A stretch of 64,000 nt of DNA from Arctopsyche grandis (GCF_051622035.1 NC_135365.1:2098501-2162500), one strand, 5' to 3'; positions 45,791-58,026 are shown, numbered from the stretch's first letter. Made by a program: numbers and translations. The notes: generated by a model not told the origin, from the letters alone.

Positions 45791-48109
45791 TTAATAAGCG
45801 TTCGTCCCGTATCTTCCAACCTGTTCGCCTTGATATGGCGATATAAGATTTTAATTGTTTAAACGCCTATAATTCACTCTATATTTTATGAAATTTGCTC
45901 TATAGGTTCTCATTATCTCTCTTATATATTTAGGTCATTATATAATATAATGCACTTTATAGCATTCTTAAGCCAATTTCACAAAATTAATGGACTTTCG
46001 TTGTACATCGATGATATGTTATATGAGGCAAACTATGGCCTATCGGTCAGAATATATAACCTGTAGGAACTTTTTGTCAATTTCCAAAAAAATATGTAGA
46101 ATCTAGCTCAGCCGGGTCTTCTTATAAATTGAACTTCTCATCATAAAAGTTCAGGCATCTTTAATATAAGGAAAATATAATACACGTTATATAATCTAGA
46201 CAAAAGTTTCTCTCTGCTCTCAGCTAAATTCAATTTCATTAATTGAAATCATCTCAACACTTCAAATGACAAATTAATTCACCCATTCAAACTTGTGTCA
46301 CCTATTAATCATCCATCTTGTATACCTATTAATTATAACTGTTTGATTACCATTTAAAAAAAAGGGAACATTTATATATATATGTGGTAGAGATTCCTGA
46401 CAGATGACGCTGTTCAGAACCACGGTTGGGATGTGGCGGTTGAGGTGAAGATCAAACACGTACATTGTCAGTCATGTTGTTTATTAAGACGATACTTGCG
46501 GAGGTTTAGCGACTAACCGCGCGGAGCACAGGTCCAACTGCGACTAACCGTTACATCTCTGCCTCTTTTCATCCCCTTCTCACAATCAGTCATAACATAC
46601 TCTTTCTCAGTCATAGCTTTTCGTTCAATCCAACCCTACTTATGTGATATGTGATTCTGTACTTGCAGGTGTGAATGCCTCGTTTTTATTTTTATTAAAC
46701 TTATTTACTATTTTACTTCACTTTGCCAATTTGTGTAAACTTTTCTTAATTATTATATATGTAGTTAAAAAAAACATTAGGTGGATTTTGTTTTGATCGT
46801 TGTATCAATGTATATATTATTTGATAAGATAAAACGTCCACATGTTAAAGGATGCTAATAATGTATTTTTACTATATTATTCTATGACACTACTATGTGT
46901 ATACATTAGAAACATATTTTAGATTTTCAGTAATGTGTTCGGTTCAATATCAAACAAAGTCACAATTTATCTCTAAAACGTATCGAAATATTCGCTCGGT
47001 TGGAGATTTTTCTATCAGAAACGGATGAACTTTGCGTGTTATTGGACTGAACGTCAAAATTACAACATATCTTGTTATATTTTAATATATATAATATAAA
47101 TTAAACAACGCATAATACTACTAGTTGCCTCATATTGGTAAATTTGTATGTATATGTTTAGTGTGAGTTCGTCGAGATTGACAGTTGGGCAAGTTGTCTG
47201 TAATTCTCCGATGTATGTTCTTCTGTACAATACGGCCTGTCTAACTGTCATTTCCTCGGACTGTCTCTAAACTGTTAAGCTTTCATATTTATAATCCAAA
47301 TCAACCTTCATCATTATTAGGATATGTTATTCTGTGATAATTAATTCCTTTACTGTTTCACACAAACTTTTCTATTATACAATTCTGAATCATATCTGGT
47401 ACATTATTTAAGCGCCATTTTTTTTTTTAAATTTAATTTATTAATTAAAGTTTTCTTTAGTGTTATTATTTAACTGAATGTTTCAGTGCCATTTATATTG
47501 AATCAAAAGCACTCGGTTAATTGTATAAACGTTCCTTTTCATCGTATAAGGATCTACCAAATTGATAATATGTAATTTCTCCGTCATTATTTAAATTATA
47601 TAATGTAAGTTGTTAAATATTGTTCAACAATATGCATATTTATAACTTTGAATGTGTATTTGTGTGTTTTTTTATTATTATTTTTACATTTCCAGTGATG
47701 AATTTCATTTAAATCATATTATAATAGTATCAGTTCGCATACAGTTGTAGTTTGATTTTATATTATTATTATAATAATAGCATAAGTTGTAATAATCGAA
47801 GGAAGTGATTGCTCGTATAATCGGTGAATGTATGAAATGGTTATCTGATGTAAATTTTTTTGCAAATAATTCTGTTAAAATTCTAGTAAATTTATATATA
47901 TATTTTAATGAAAACCTCTGTAAATAAAGTTTTAATAAAAGTTTTATTTCATAAAAACGTGTATTAATTTGGTTTAATAATCTTAATCCTTATTTAAGAG
48001 CCCAAAAATAGTATTAAAGCCCGCTTTAAAGGTCAAAGAATTCGACCCTTTAAGTCCTCAACATGAGGCCACCCCCCCTCCCAACGAATTGTTTTTATAT
48101 AACTTGGTT
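45791..48109. other. noncoding DNA
   Basis: No gene is supported. 46385-46560 is a GC-richer block bounded by GTAGAGAT and ATCTCTGC, possibly an old LTR or transposon piece, unassigned. The rest is AT-rich. Confidence 0.4.
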
Positions 48110-48490
48110 CAAAGCATATAATGCTTCGAACTAAGTGGTCACGGGTTCAAAGCCCACTGATTTCTGGTGGCTAGACCTTGTATTTGTGATTCCAGGTTGA
48201 TTGTTTTCTACTACAGTTTTCCAATTTATCTGATTTTCATTGAAACGGTTCCAACATATTGGCAACCTTATCCATTTTCTAGCAAATATCGAGTTTTCAG
48301 CAATCTCAAATTTCACTGAATTGTATAAAATGCTGCAAATTTACAAATTTGACCATAGATGTCTCCTTGGATGTTGATATGTATTTACTTTGTATAATAA
48401 TATTAATAATACAAATGTACAATGTTTCTGGCCAGGAATGCGCATATTAATATTACCTGTGAGGCCTTCCTGGTATAAATTAAAAATAAA
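48110..48490 (+). repeat. full-length SINE copy
   Basis: Head with ACTAAGTGGTCACGGGTTCA, core GTGATTCCAGGTTGATTGTT, CCAATTTATCTGATTTTCAT, TTGAAACGGTTCC, ATAAAATGCTGCAAATT, and the tail TGGCCAGGAATGCGCATATT...GGCCTTCCTGGTATAAA. Confidence 0.82.
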
Positions 48491-49769
48491 TAAAATATAT
48501 GATACATACAAACATACATATATAGTACCGTTAATTGTTGGCTTAAGACATTTATTTTTATATATTCCACTGCTCGGGATGATTAAATAAAATGCAGGTG
48601 TTATAAAACCCATTGCAAACTGTTGATAAAACTAGACAATGTTATTGAAAGTAATGAGTATAGAAATAATATGCTACAGTGCGAGCTCAAAAGAAAATAC
48701 GCTCTGTTTATTTAACAAAGTGCATTTACATTTGCAACGCGTCCCGGCTGGAAGTGTATGCACATGTCGGGATGCACTTATTTGCATACGATCCCGGAAC
48801 AAAGGTTTAAAGTGTTCAAATTGCATATGAATTTGAAGTTATATATATCCAAGTTCGATATACATATCTAATCATTATATATGGCTCTGTATCGTATAGT
48901 GGTTTTCAGAATACATATGTAGCTTTAGATTTTCTCAGTTTCAATTTATACATCTGCTTTCTTCCTTTGTAATAAGACTGAACGTGGAATATTAAATATA
49001 CATATGTGTTTTAGTTATTTTATTTTTAATATATAACTAAATGAATTTCCAGGTGAATGAAAATTGGATACTTTGCTGTTTGCAGTTTCAGTATCATGTC
49101 CCGAGTGCTGGGTCAAAATTAATGAAAGACATCATATGTAAATACATATGTACATGTCTTAACACAAATAAAGAGCCATAAAGAGTGGAATTACTTATTT
49201 TAAAGCGACAAGGTTATCATTATCGCCATTGCTAGTAAAAAAATTGAGATTTTGGTATATTGGAGCTCAATACTTGAGTCTTGCTGCTGGCCAGATCATG
49301 GTTTGTGACGTCAGGTCAATCGTTTCTTATCAGAATTTGCCAAGTATTCTGATTTTCATTGAAACGATTCCTGTAAATTGGCTTCTCCTTTCCGATTAGG
49401 GTTGCAAATTGTCATGGACAAAAAAAAAGAAGTAAAGTTTATTTTTTACAATTTTCTTTATAATTGTGCGGGCTATTATTAAAGTGAAATAATTCATTTA
49501 TGATACCAAAATTATCAATATTATACAAGGTAATCATAAAATTCCACTAGTACATGACAGATTATATCTACATATATAAGGCTAAGAATCATAATGTATG
49601 CATATATTTTTATGTACATATCAAAATAATTTTTAAAACAAATTTACGCAAAAGTTCAATTATCTCAAACGAAATATTATATATGACTTATTCCACTTTT
49701 ATAATAACCAAAACATACATATGTAGTTAGGAACTTGAAAAGTGCGCTTAAAAATTAATTGTTGATTTG
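48491..49769. other. noncoding; partial SINE at 49265-49395
   Basis: The SINE piece has TGACGTCAGGTCAATCGTTT, TTCTGATTTTCATTGAAACG and ATTCCTG-type tail loss. Nothing else recognised; AT-rich. Confidence 0.5.
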
Positions 49770-50030
49770 AATTTGATTTTTAAATGCTTTTTATTATTAC
49801 TAAATTATGTTCACAATACAACTTATATATATTTTAATAGCTACTGATCTACTGATCATTTTCTATTTTAATTTTAATTTAATTTAATTCCATTTAATTT
49901 AATTTAATTTTGTTACTAATCATAGAATTATATTATTCTAATGTTAATGTACAGCATAATAGGAAAAATAGCTCAAAAACCTATTCTTATATAAAAAACA
50001 ATTCTTATAAATGCTCATCATATTATATAA
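49770..50030 (-). mobile_element. Jockey-like LINE 3'UTR, 5'-truncated copy
   Basis: Matches 36385-36600 (TTTTTAAATGCTTTTTATTA, TAATAGCTACTGATCTACTG, TGTACAGCATAATAGGAAAA). Only the untranslated 3' part is present, typical of severe LINE 5' truncation. Confidence 0.72.
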
Positions 50031-50504
50031 TCAATGTATGTATTCGTCACACTACCAGAAAGTTATTAATAAATATACAGGTTTTTAATTTCAAATTGAC
50101 CCTTTTTCTTTTAATATCAACCCTTTTTCTTTTCAAATTAAACCTTTTTCATTAAAAATTGACCCTTTTCAATGTCAATTTAAAATGAAAATGGGTAAAT
50201 TTGGAATGAAAAATCTATATGTACATATAAGCATAATTTTATGATATTTTCATTACTTGATGATGAGGTGTGTGTAGTTGTTTTTTATTATATTTGACCT
50301 TAACAATTAAAAGATTTGTCATTTATATAACAAAACGGCAAGCATTATCTATATATTTTTTTGACCGAATATTTTCGAGGAATTCAAATTGTTTATTTTC
50401 TTTCTGGGTGGATAACGTTTTAAAATAATCTCTATAAATTTAAGTTGTATGCCGAATTATATATCGGAGCGAGTATGAATTTTGACTAGTTTTGGAAAAT
50501 ACAT

Positions 50505-51007
50505 TAATTAATAGACTTTTTTTGTTTATTTTATACTGTTGCAAGATATATTAGAGAGTCTAACACACCTTTACAAAACTCGAAACCTCGGCGGTAGTTA
50601 TTACAAGTAGTTAGTACAATTTTTATTGGAATTTATGCTTTCTATTGGAATTCTAAATAAATCTAGTTGGAAATGTTGGCGAAATTTTCAGCGTGGCGGG
50701 CTTTCAACAGAAAGGACGTCAGCACTCAAAGGGCTAAGTCAATGTATTATATAAAGGCGAGTGTTCATGTTCTGTGAAAAAAAAGCTTAAATTTGATGTG
50801 CGATCTTGACCGCTGGTCGATCTTAAATAGTTTTTGTTAATTTAAAAAAAATAGTTGAAGGCGCCCAAAGCGCCCCGGCGCCCTTGGCAACCGCCCCGTT
50901 GCCAATGCGTTGCCACGACACTGTGTAGAAATATCAAATTTTTTCATATTGCATAATAGTTTTACAGAAAATGACCTCATTAGCCTTTGGAATAAATCCT
51001 TCTTTAG
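50505..51007. repeat. dispersed repeat, uninterrupted copy
   Basis: Paralogue of 29739-30711 without the solo LTR: AATAGTTTTTGTTAATTTAA here corresponds to the split site there. Ends ATAAATCCTTCTTTAG at the same place as the other copy. Confidence 0.75.
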
Positions 51008-51727
51008 AAACGTTTTCAATTCTTTACGTTCGACACCTGATACATCATTAAATGCAACAGTGGCGCAGCTAACGACGTCACACGTGCGCTTTGAAATGAA
51101 ATACTCTTATCGAAAAGGGCCTTGCTGCCTCATTATGTATAATATAATACTTACATGCCCTCGAGCAAGTCAACTTTTGATTCAAAATTGCAATTGAAAT
51201 TGATTTAAGCGTCCGAAATGCAATAATCTCTATTCCAAATGCAATAATCTCGCCTGAACGTTCGGAGTGAGCTGAAATTAGTTTGCCCAGCCGCGCGAAA
51301 AGAGTTAAGGAGCACTTTCGAGCAACTTGTACGACTTGTTGCAGTATTAGGGGGAGGTAGGGGGTCACATGTTTAGTTTTGCAATGGGGTGGATCACGTG
51401 CCCGACAGCTTCTAATGTTTGACAAACACTTTGGAGGCTTTTATTGCTCGAATTGTCGGCTCTTCGATCGATTTCGGTTCAAAGTTACCCAATAAGTGGC
51501 AAATTCTCGAGGCTTTCGCAAACTCTTCGAGGTATTCCATGCATAAGCTTTCCAGGAATTCGTTGCTTGAGTGGTTAGTTTGAAGCTGATTACAGTTACG
51601 TTAAGCTGCATCCAAATTAAGACGCAAGATGCACATAGACGAACAAGGCGAGCACGGACAAACAAGCAAATTCAATTTAAGTAAATAATAATAAATTTGA
51701 TTTATGTCCGCTCAATTAATTTTTTTT
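51008..51727. other. noncoding DNA
   Basis: GC-balanced in parts (51050-51660), no recognised gene; short frames have no domain. Confidence 0.4.
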
Positions 51728-51930
51728 GTTGCTCAGGGTAATCAATACAGATTTGATAAAATTTATGAATTGCATCTTTAAATATGTATGTTGGCGTTAT
51801 TATTTTTAGCCATAGTCGCTATTACAAAATAAAGGACAAAAGGGCAATTTTAAAATATTAAAAATCCAAAGAACAGAGCAGTGAAATAAAGGACTATCCT
51901 ATCAAACAATGGTCGTATGGTCAGCGTACC
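51728..51930 (-). repeat. dispersed repeat, ACGCTGACCATACG family
   Basis: Reverse complement of the family at 27713-27890 (TACGCTGACCATACGACCAT, CACTGCTCTGTTC, TTTTGTCCTTTATTTTGTAA, ACCCTGAGCAACAA). Confidence 0.6.
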
Positions 51931-52194
51931 GGTATGCGGTCTACCTTAGCATGCGATCTACCTTTGAATCGCAGTCGACTATTTTTTTATTTGTATCGTA
52001 GCAACGAAATGTTTATTACAATTTCTGTTTTTTCCTGCCGCCCCATAATGTTTTCGAAGCATTTCTATCAAAATATCGTCAGCAGATACATATCTCTTAG
52101 TCAAATTTTAAATGAATTGGGCCAACCTTAACTTAATCTAGCCTATCCTGACCCTTAAATAAATAGGTGTTGGCTGCTAAGATATGCTTTTTTT

Positions 52195-52555
52195 TTGTGA
52201 AAATATTGATTTATTTATTTATTTTATTTATATATAATTTTAGCTATTAGCTAATTTACAAAAAAAAAAAAAAAATACATTTCAATAACTTATATCTATA
52301 ATTCTATATTTAAGTTATATGTACTGTCCCTCACAGAGGTGTCTCTTTGCTCCTCGAAGAATGCATCCATGGTCTTAAAATACCTGATGCACTTGCACTT
52401 AAAAGACCTGATGATACATTAGTACACCCCTGTGAAAGACACACCCAGCTGTCTTTCTTTTTCTTACTCTACCTACAACTAAATTATTCTTATTTGAAAT
52501 AAAACTTAAAATAAAGGATAGGTTAGGTTCAGTTCAAGGTTGGCCTAATCATTAA
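52195..52555 (-). mobile_element. LINE 3' tail
   Basis: (TTTA)n near 52205, then TTAGCTATTAGCTAATTTAC (also near 3655) and TCACAGAGGTGTCTC. In reverse this resembles the GAGGTGTT / CCTCTGTGGAAGA end of the LINE at 58990-59640. Confidence 0.45.
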
Positions 52556-52997
52556 AGATTAGATGCGAAACGTGGACGCTGTTAGTGGCATCTATGAACA
52601 GGATAGAGTCCTTTGAAATGTGGTGTTACCGGAGTATGCTAAAGATCTCGTGGAAGGAGCATGCAAGAAACGAAACTCCTCCAGCTTCTTCATAAAAAGA
52701 GAGAGCTTCTTGACACGGTGAAGTGCCGTAAGATGGAATACTTTGGCCACATTATTCGCGGCCCCAAATATCGCCTTCTACAAACAATCATAGAAGGGAA
52801 AATAGGAGGCAAACGGTGGCTTGGGAGAAATAAGCTCTCTTGGCTCCGGAACTGATCAGGTCATGGATGGGACTCGGTCTCGAAAAGCTATTTCGGCTTG
52901 CCCATGATAGGGAAGAATTCGCACGGGCCATAAACGATGTCTGCCCATGGTAGTCGCCTACGTCCGAATACGGATTCGGCATTAGAAGAAGAAGAGG
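52556..52997 (+). mobile_element. RTE-type non-LTR retrotransposon 3' end
   Basis: Translation in one main frame gives the characteristic RTE C-terminus: MNRIESFEMWCYRSMLKISW, KERELLDTVKCRKMEYFGHI, IRGPKYRLLQTIIEGKIGGK, with stops and a frameshift. The 3' end is a GAAGAAGAAGAGG tail that abuts the orphan A-type promoter. Confidence 0.8.
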
Positions 52998-53086
52998 ATA
53001 TAGTAACTGGTTAAAACCCTCGGTTATTCCACTTTTAGGTAACCCAAAAGGTTATCCTACACAAACATTTTCGTATATAAAGAAAT
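52998..53086 (+). pseudogene. orphan A-type peptide gene promoter (gene lost)
   Basis: Matches the promoters of genes A and A-prime (ATATAGTAACTGGTTAAAAC, CCACTTTTAG, GTAACCCAAAAGGTTATC, CGTATATAAAG with TATA at 53074). After the TATA box it jumps into sequence that elsewhere lies downstream of gene B (AAATGATTATTACGAATTTA, compare 57328). So a third A-type copy was probably removed by a deletion or unequal exchange, leaving only its promoter. Confidence 0.65.
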
Positions 53087-53427
53087 GATTATTACGAATT
53101 TATACTTTAATGCATTTAAATGACACTATTCATTTGAGATTTATATTTAATTATTAACGATTCAATCTATGTTGGTTAACGTTTTTGGTAAAAGTACACA
53201 AATACCGTTATCTAATTGGCAAAAAAACAAACTTTTTTCAATTACCGGTATATACTGGTATACCGGTAGTGGGAAAAGTCATTTATCAAATACTAGTTTG
53301 TGAAATATGACGGTAAATTGCAATCTCTTATCATATTATATGATTCATTTTATTGCAATTGCATTTTAAGTATTTTTGTTAGAAAGTGTAAGAATGTCTA
53401 TATTCCTAAAATTTGTGCATACTTTAT

Positions 53428-53758
<331 letters not shown>

Positions 53759-54043
53759 TATAAATATTATGAAATATTGACAAGAATGTGGATATAATTT
53801 AAAAACGCAGCACGGTTTTTTGGTTAGAATTTGATTTAAAACTAGGGATCTGTGCCACTTTGTAACGTGCCAGTTTCCCAACCATTAGCACGGATAATCG
53901 GGAGCGTATTTTAAACTCAATTGATCAACCGTAGCCTAAACGAAGATATTGAATTGAAATTTTCCAAATCGTTGATTAAAGCATCCTTGAAATCAATATA
54001 GTAACTGGTTAAAACCGCCCAATCTATGTAAAATGGGTGCCAT

Positions 54044-54105
54044 AGGTTTTTCCATTTTTAGATAACCCAAAAGGTTATCCCAGAAAAATCATTTTCGTAT
54101 ATAAA
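54044..54105 (+). promoter_or_regulatory. core promoter of peptide gene A
   Basis: In order: a kB-like (A)GGTTTTTCC at 54044-54053, an inverted repeat GATAACC (54061) - CAAAA - GGTTATC (54073) whose left arm reads AGATAACC (GATA-type), and TATATAAA at 54098. The ATG is 69 bases after the TATA box. Close kB-like and GATA-type sites are known from insect antimicrobial peptide promoters; binding here is inferred. Confidence 0.45.
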
Positions 54106-54166
54106 GACGTTTGTGTGTAAATACTTGCAGTATAAAAATTGGACTGAAAGCTTTGCCAACTCAAAA

Positions 54167-54444
54167 ATGAAATTCATATACTTTTTGCTGATTTTCTTGA
54201 TCGCCCTGTTTGGAGTCGACGCTTATAGAACAAATACGAATACTGGTATAATTTTTGTATATGTCATTTGTTATTAAATACTTATTAATAATGATTCTAT
54301 ATTGGTTTAAAAACACTTTTCATTACAGTCGTAGCGAAGAAAAAGTGTCCATCGGACTGCAACCCATACTGCAAGGCAACATGGGGACGTGAAGCACAGT
54401 CTCTAGGCTGTGACAATGATAAATGTGTATGTGCAATGCCATAA
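54167..54444 (+). CDS. secreted CS-alpha-beta defensin-like peptide, gene A
   Basis: Two exons, 54167-54245 and 54329-54444, joined with an 83-bp GT-AG intron (phase 1) into 64 residues. Exon 1 encodes a signal peptide (starts MKFIYFLLIFLIALFGVDA) and a short linker ending TNTNT. Exon 2 carries six cysteines: 33, 37, 41, 54, 59 and 61, i.e. C-x3-C-x3-C-x12-C-x4-C-x-C. The CxxxC plus CxC pattern is the CS-alpha-beta signature of defensins and related peptides, with an unusually short first loop. The Gly-x-Cys of the gamma-core is not kept (Leu-Gly-Cys). AATAAA signals lie at 54443 and 54473. Likely role: secreted immune peptide; a venom- or signalling-type function is possible. Family known, exact function not. 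Confidence 0.85.
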
Positions 54445-54710
54445 TAAATATAATCGTATTTGTTTCCTTAAAAATAAATTCACATACAAATACTCACGGG
54501 TTTTATTCAGTGATACTAATTGTATACATAATATAATACATACCTATAAATGTGTACATATGTACCTAAGTAGAATTTAGAGTGGTAGATCTTAAGCAAA
54601 TCTTAAAGGAAAATTATAGAAAATAGTTTCACTTTTAAATGATTTTTATATATGTAATATAATTAAAAAATCCTATATTTCAAATTGCTAAAATTATTCC
54701 TCGCCCTTAA

Positions 54711-55235
54711 AGAGGGCTGGACACCAGCGCCTTGTCCATACAAAACGTATTACACTTCTCCCTTCCTCAATTATGGCACTAGTGAAATTATTTTTTAATA
54801 TGCTATGGATATTCATCATAGGCATGTTTCTGTAGTTTTATTTTTTTGATTAGTTATTTTTTATAGGAGCTAGAAGCCGCCAAACATCTATAAAATCGCC
54901 TCTTTTTTACACCCACGAAAAGAGTCCAGCGTGCTAACTTAACGGTTGATTAAAAAAAAAATACAAAAACACAAACATAGAAAATATCTTTTTCATACCG
55001 ATGATGAATTTTTTTTTTAAATTGGTCCAGTTTCGGAGGAGAAAACTGGAAAATACGAAACCTCGATTTTGTCAATTTAAAATAGGTATTATCTGGTCGA
55101 GGCGCAACTGTCGCAATCACTCAATATATATATTGATATGTTGTGTCGCATTCACTCAATATATACATACATTCACTCATTATATATCGAAGAAAGGAAC
55201 GGCAACAAAATTAAGGTTTCGGGTATCCAGCCCAC
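54711..55235. mobile_element. TTAA-flanked (piggyBac-like) MITE, copy 2
   Basis: Related to 35019-35541. TTAA at 54707 and at 55236. The paralogous flank downstream of gene A-prime has a single uninterrupted CGCCCTTAATAA at 58596-58607, a direct empty site showing that one TTAA was duplicated on insertion. Confidence 0.88.
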
Positions 55236-55498
55236 TTAATAAGAAGTAAATAAACATAGCTTTGATTTTAAATCACACCAAAGAAAAAATAGTATAGGTA
55301 AAAGTCCGCATGATAACCACTGATCTAGATGCAGTTGCAATTTGAAATATAAACATAAAAAATCTATGCAAATACATCTGCCGCCCCTGCAGATTCTTTT
55401 GGATCCTTTGCTTGTATAAAGTTTACTTTGATACATTCCAATACTTCAATTTTAGTTGTTAACAATAATACAAAAAAAAATTAATCTTATCATCTACG

Positions 55499-55950
55499 CC
55501 AGGAATGGCGAACCTTTTGGCTCCGCGTGCCAAAAATCCTCAAATATTATTTTTCGATTGTGTGGCGTGCCCAAGCAGTAAAAAAATTAACAAAATAGAA
55601 AAAATTAAAAAATATTTTTTTTCTGAATTTTATTTACAAGATTAAAAATTACAATAAAGTCATAATCAAGAAAAATTCACATCAGCTATTTATTAATGAG
55701 ATTTTTGCTGTTGGACATTCGATGACAAATGCTTAATATTTGGTTCGTATTTCGTCACTTTTAGTGATACACACGGCCAACTGGATTCATCAGTCATTTT
55801 ATTTCTTAAACTACATTTTATAAAATTCATTTCTGAAAAAAATGACTCACAAGTATATGTAAAAGAGAAAATTGATAATATTACCCTGCTAAGTTCCCAT
55901 TTTTTTTTTGGTTCAGAGACGAAATATGACTTTTCTTATATGTAGATCTA
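55499..55950 (-). mobile_element. decayed hAT element with transposase C-terminus
   Basis: Starts at 55499 with a hAT-like end (CAGGAATGGCGAACCTTTTG). The minus strand at about 55690-55860 translates to a hAT C-terminal dimerisation-type segment (TYTCESFFSEMNFIKCSLRN, KMTDESSWPCVSLKVTKYEP), ending in a stop near 55700. The rest of the transposase and the far end are missing or unrecognisable. The homologous flank after A-prime (58903) lacks it. Confidence 0.65.
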
Positions 55951-56428
55951 TGCCCAGTGAACACGAATATGGTAATAAAAAATGTTGATTGGCTTGAAAT
56001 TCGGAGATATATGTATGTGTTTTTTAAATCGCGCGATTATTCTATATTTTGTTATTTGGTCGATGTCTCAAAATTTGTCAATTTCCTGTTCAAAATGAAT
56101 ATTGAAATCTACGGTCGGGTATTTTATCTTTCATTTGTGGTACTTTTTAGCTTTCAAATCTCTCTTAGTAGTCGTCCAGTTCAAATCAAAAGTCAAAATA
56201 ACGTATTTTGAGTTGGGATTTTTTCCCACTGTTAATACTATTTTATATTGAGTATTTTCTATTGAAACATGTTTATTGGGATAGTTTTCTGGTGACACTA
56301 TTTTTTGTTTTCGTTTAAAAGGGTTAACTGGAAGTGTGCTGAATTTTAAATCGGTAAAATTTCGAGCTAAAAACTCGTACTAGTATTTACTCGTATTTAC
56401 ACGAATCGGAATTGAATTAATAGGGATA
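55951..56428. other. noncoding DNA
   Basis: No recognised gene; an 84-codon frame (55957-56211) has no domain, though it is hydrophobic in its second half. Confidence 0.4.
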
Positions 56429-56600
56429 ATATATTAAATTGTCTTTATATGAGAATTAAATAAAATTCCACTAAGAAAAATCATATTTTGACTAATCTTG
56501 TCGATTAATAACAAAAATTCTATTGATAACTGGATAACGAATTTTTATTATTAAGAAGAGGAATTTTATTTAATTATCATATAAAGACAATTTAATATAT
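56429..56600. mobile_element. foldback MITE-like element upstream of gene B
   Basis: 39-bp inverted arms (56431-56469 and 56560-56598) with one mismatch (ATATTAAATTGTCTTTATAT... and ...ATATAAAGACAATTTAATAT), separated by about 90 bp. The right arm ends about 28 bp before the TATA box of gene B. Confidence 0.65.
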
Positions 56601-56626
56601 TTTTTGTTTTATAGTAAGATTGCAAT

Positions 56627-56634
56627 TATAAATA
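56627..56634 (+). promoter_or_regulatory. TATA box of peptide gene B
   Basis: TATAAATA, 90 bases before the ATG. A TGATAAG (GATA-type) motif lies at 56705 in the presumed 5' untranslated part. The A-type promoter block is absent here. Confidence 0.4.
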
Positions 56635-56716
56635 TCGAGGTCATTTAATCACCTAAATAAATAACAAGCACACGCCGAACACACATCAGAGCGAGTTCGC
56701 AATTTGATAAGCAAAC

Positions 56717-57002
56717 ATGAAGTTCTTCTTCGGTTTTTTGTTTCTGTTCGTGACTGTAATGGCAGTTTTCGCGAGTGCATCTCCCACAGATTCAGGTAAG
56801 TGGTAATTTTAGTTTAGTGTATACTTTATTATACGAAAACCATAATTAAAATCAATCTTCGAATATTTCAGTTGTGGGCAGTTATCGTCAAAGGAGAACG
56901 ATACCATGCAATGACGCTAAATGCAACGGAATGTGCAAAAAGTCAAACAAAGAAGCTTATGGAAAATGCAGCAGCAGTAGAGGCTGTGTATGTATTTTGT
57001 AA
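56717..57002 (+). CDS. secreted CS-alpha-beta defensin-like peptide, gene B
   Basis: Exons 56717-56795 and 56872-57002 with a 76-bp GT-AG intron (phase 1, same place as in gene A) give 69 residues. Residues 1-21 or so are a signal peptide (MKFFFGFLFLFVTVMAVFAS). A short propeptide ends in a furin-type RQRR (32-35), so the likely mature peptide is about 34 residues starting TIPC. Six cysteines (39, 44, 48, 59, 65, 67) give C-x4-C-x3-C-x10-C-x5-C-x-C, the CS-alpha-beta pattern, with a Gly-Lys-Cys gamma-core. It is strongly basic. AATAAA at 57073. Likely secreted antimicrobial or immune peptide; the compact first loop also resembles channel-acting relatives in other arthropods, so activity is uncertain. 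Confidence 0.87.
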
Positions 57003-57965
57003 ATTCAATTTTTAAATCTCGATACAATAGCAAATGTGTACACTAATTAAATACATACGACAATTTTCGTTAAATAAAACTGCACAAATAAAATAAAAAT
57101 TAAATCACGTGTTTTATTAACTCCCAATTACAATACCGGTATACCGGCTTACTATTATTCGATCAATGCAAATTAGGTTGTCTGGAATTTGTTTATTTTC
57201 AGTATTAAATGTGGCAATTTCAAATTGATAAACCCACTGGCAACACACAGGTAATAAATGCGATCAGACGGTTGTTTCAATTATGATCGAAAGTGGTCTA
57301 AACTATATTGGTTTAAAATGGAAAAAATAAATGATTATTACGAATATACTTTAAGGCATTTAAATGACACTATTCACTTCAGATTTATATTTTATGATTA
57401 ACGATTCAATCTATGTTGGTTAACGTTTTTAGACAAAGTACCCAAATACCGTTATCTAATTGGCAAAAAAAAACAAACATTTTTCAATTACCGGTACATA
57501 CTGGTATACCGGTATTGGGAAAAGTCATTTACTAAATAGCAGTTTGTGAAATATGACGGTAAATTGCAATCTCTTATCATATTATATGATTCATTTTATT
57601 GCAACTGCATTGTAAGTATTTTTGTCGAAAAGTTTAAGAATGTCTATATTCCTAATATTTGTGCATACTGTATATACATATATAAATATTTTGAAATATT
57701 GACAAGAATGTAGATATAATATAAGAACGCAGCACGGCTTTTTGGGTAGAATTTTGATTTAAAACTAGGGATCTGTGCCACTTTGTAACGTGCTAGTTTC
57801 CCAACCATTAGCACGGATGATCGGGAGCGTATTTTAAACTCAATTGATCAACCGTAGCTTAAAAGAAGATGTTGAGTTGAAATTTTCCAAATCGTTGATT
57901 ACAGAATCCTTGAAATCAATATAGTAACTGGTTAAAACCCCCAATCTACGCAAAGTGGGTGTCAT

Positions 57966-58026
57966 GGGTTTTTCCACTTTTAGATAACCCAAAAGGTTAT
58001 CCCAGACAAACATTTTCGTATATAAA
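57966..58026 (+). promoter_or_regulatory. core promoter of peptide gene A-prime
   Basis: GGGTTTTTCC (57966-57975, kB-like), inverted repeat GATAACC (57983) - CAAAA - GGTTATC (57995), TATATAAA at 58019. Same spacing as in gene A, with 69 bases from TATA to ATG. Confidence 0.48.

Noticed and set aside
55957..56211. 84-codon open frame between genes A and B
   Set aside because: No signal peptide, cysteine pattern or splice sites like its neighbours; AT-rich codons suggest chance.
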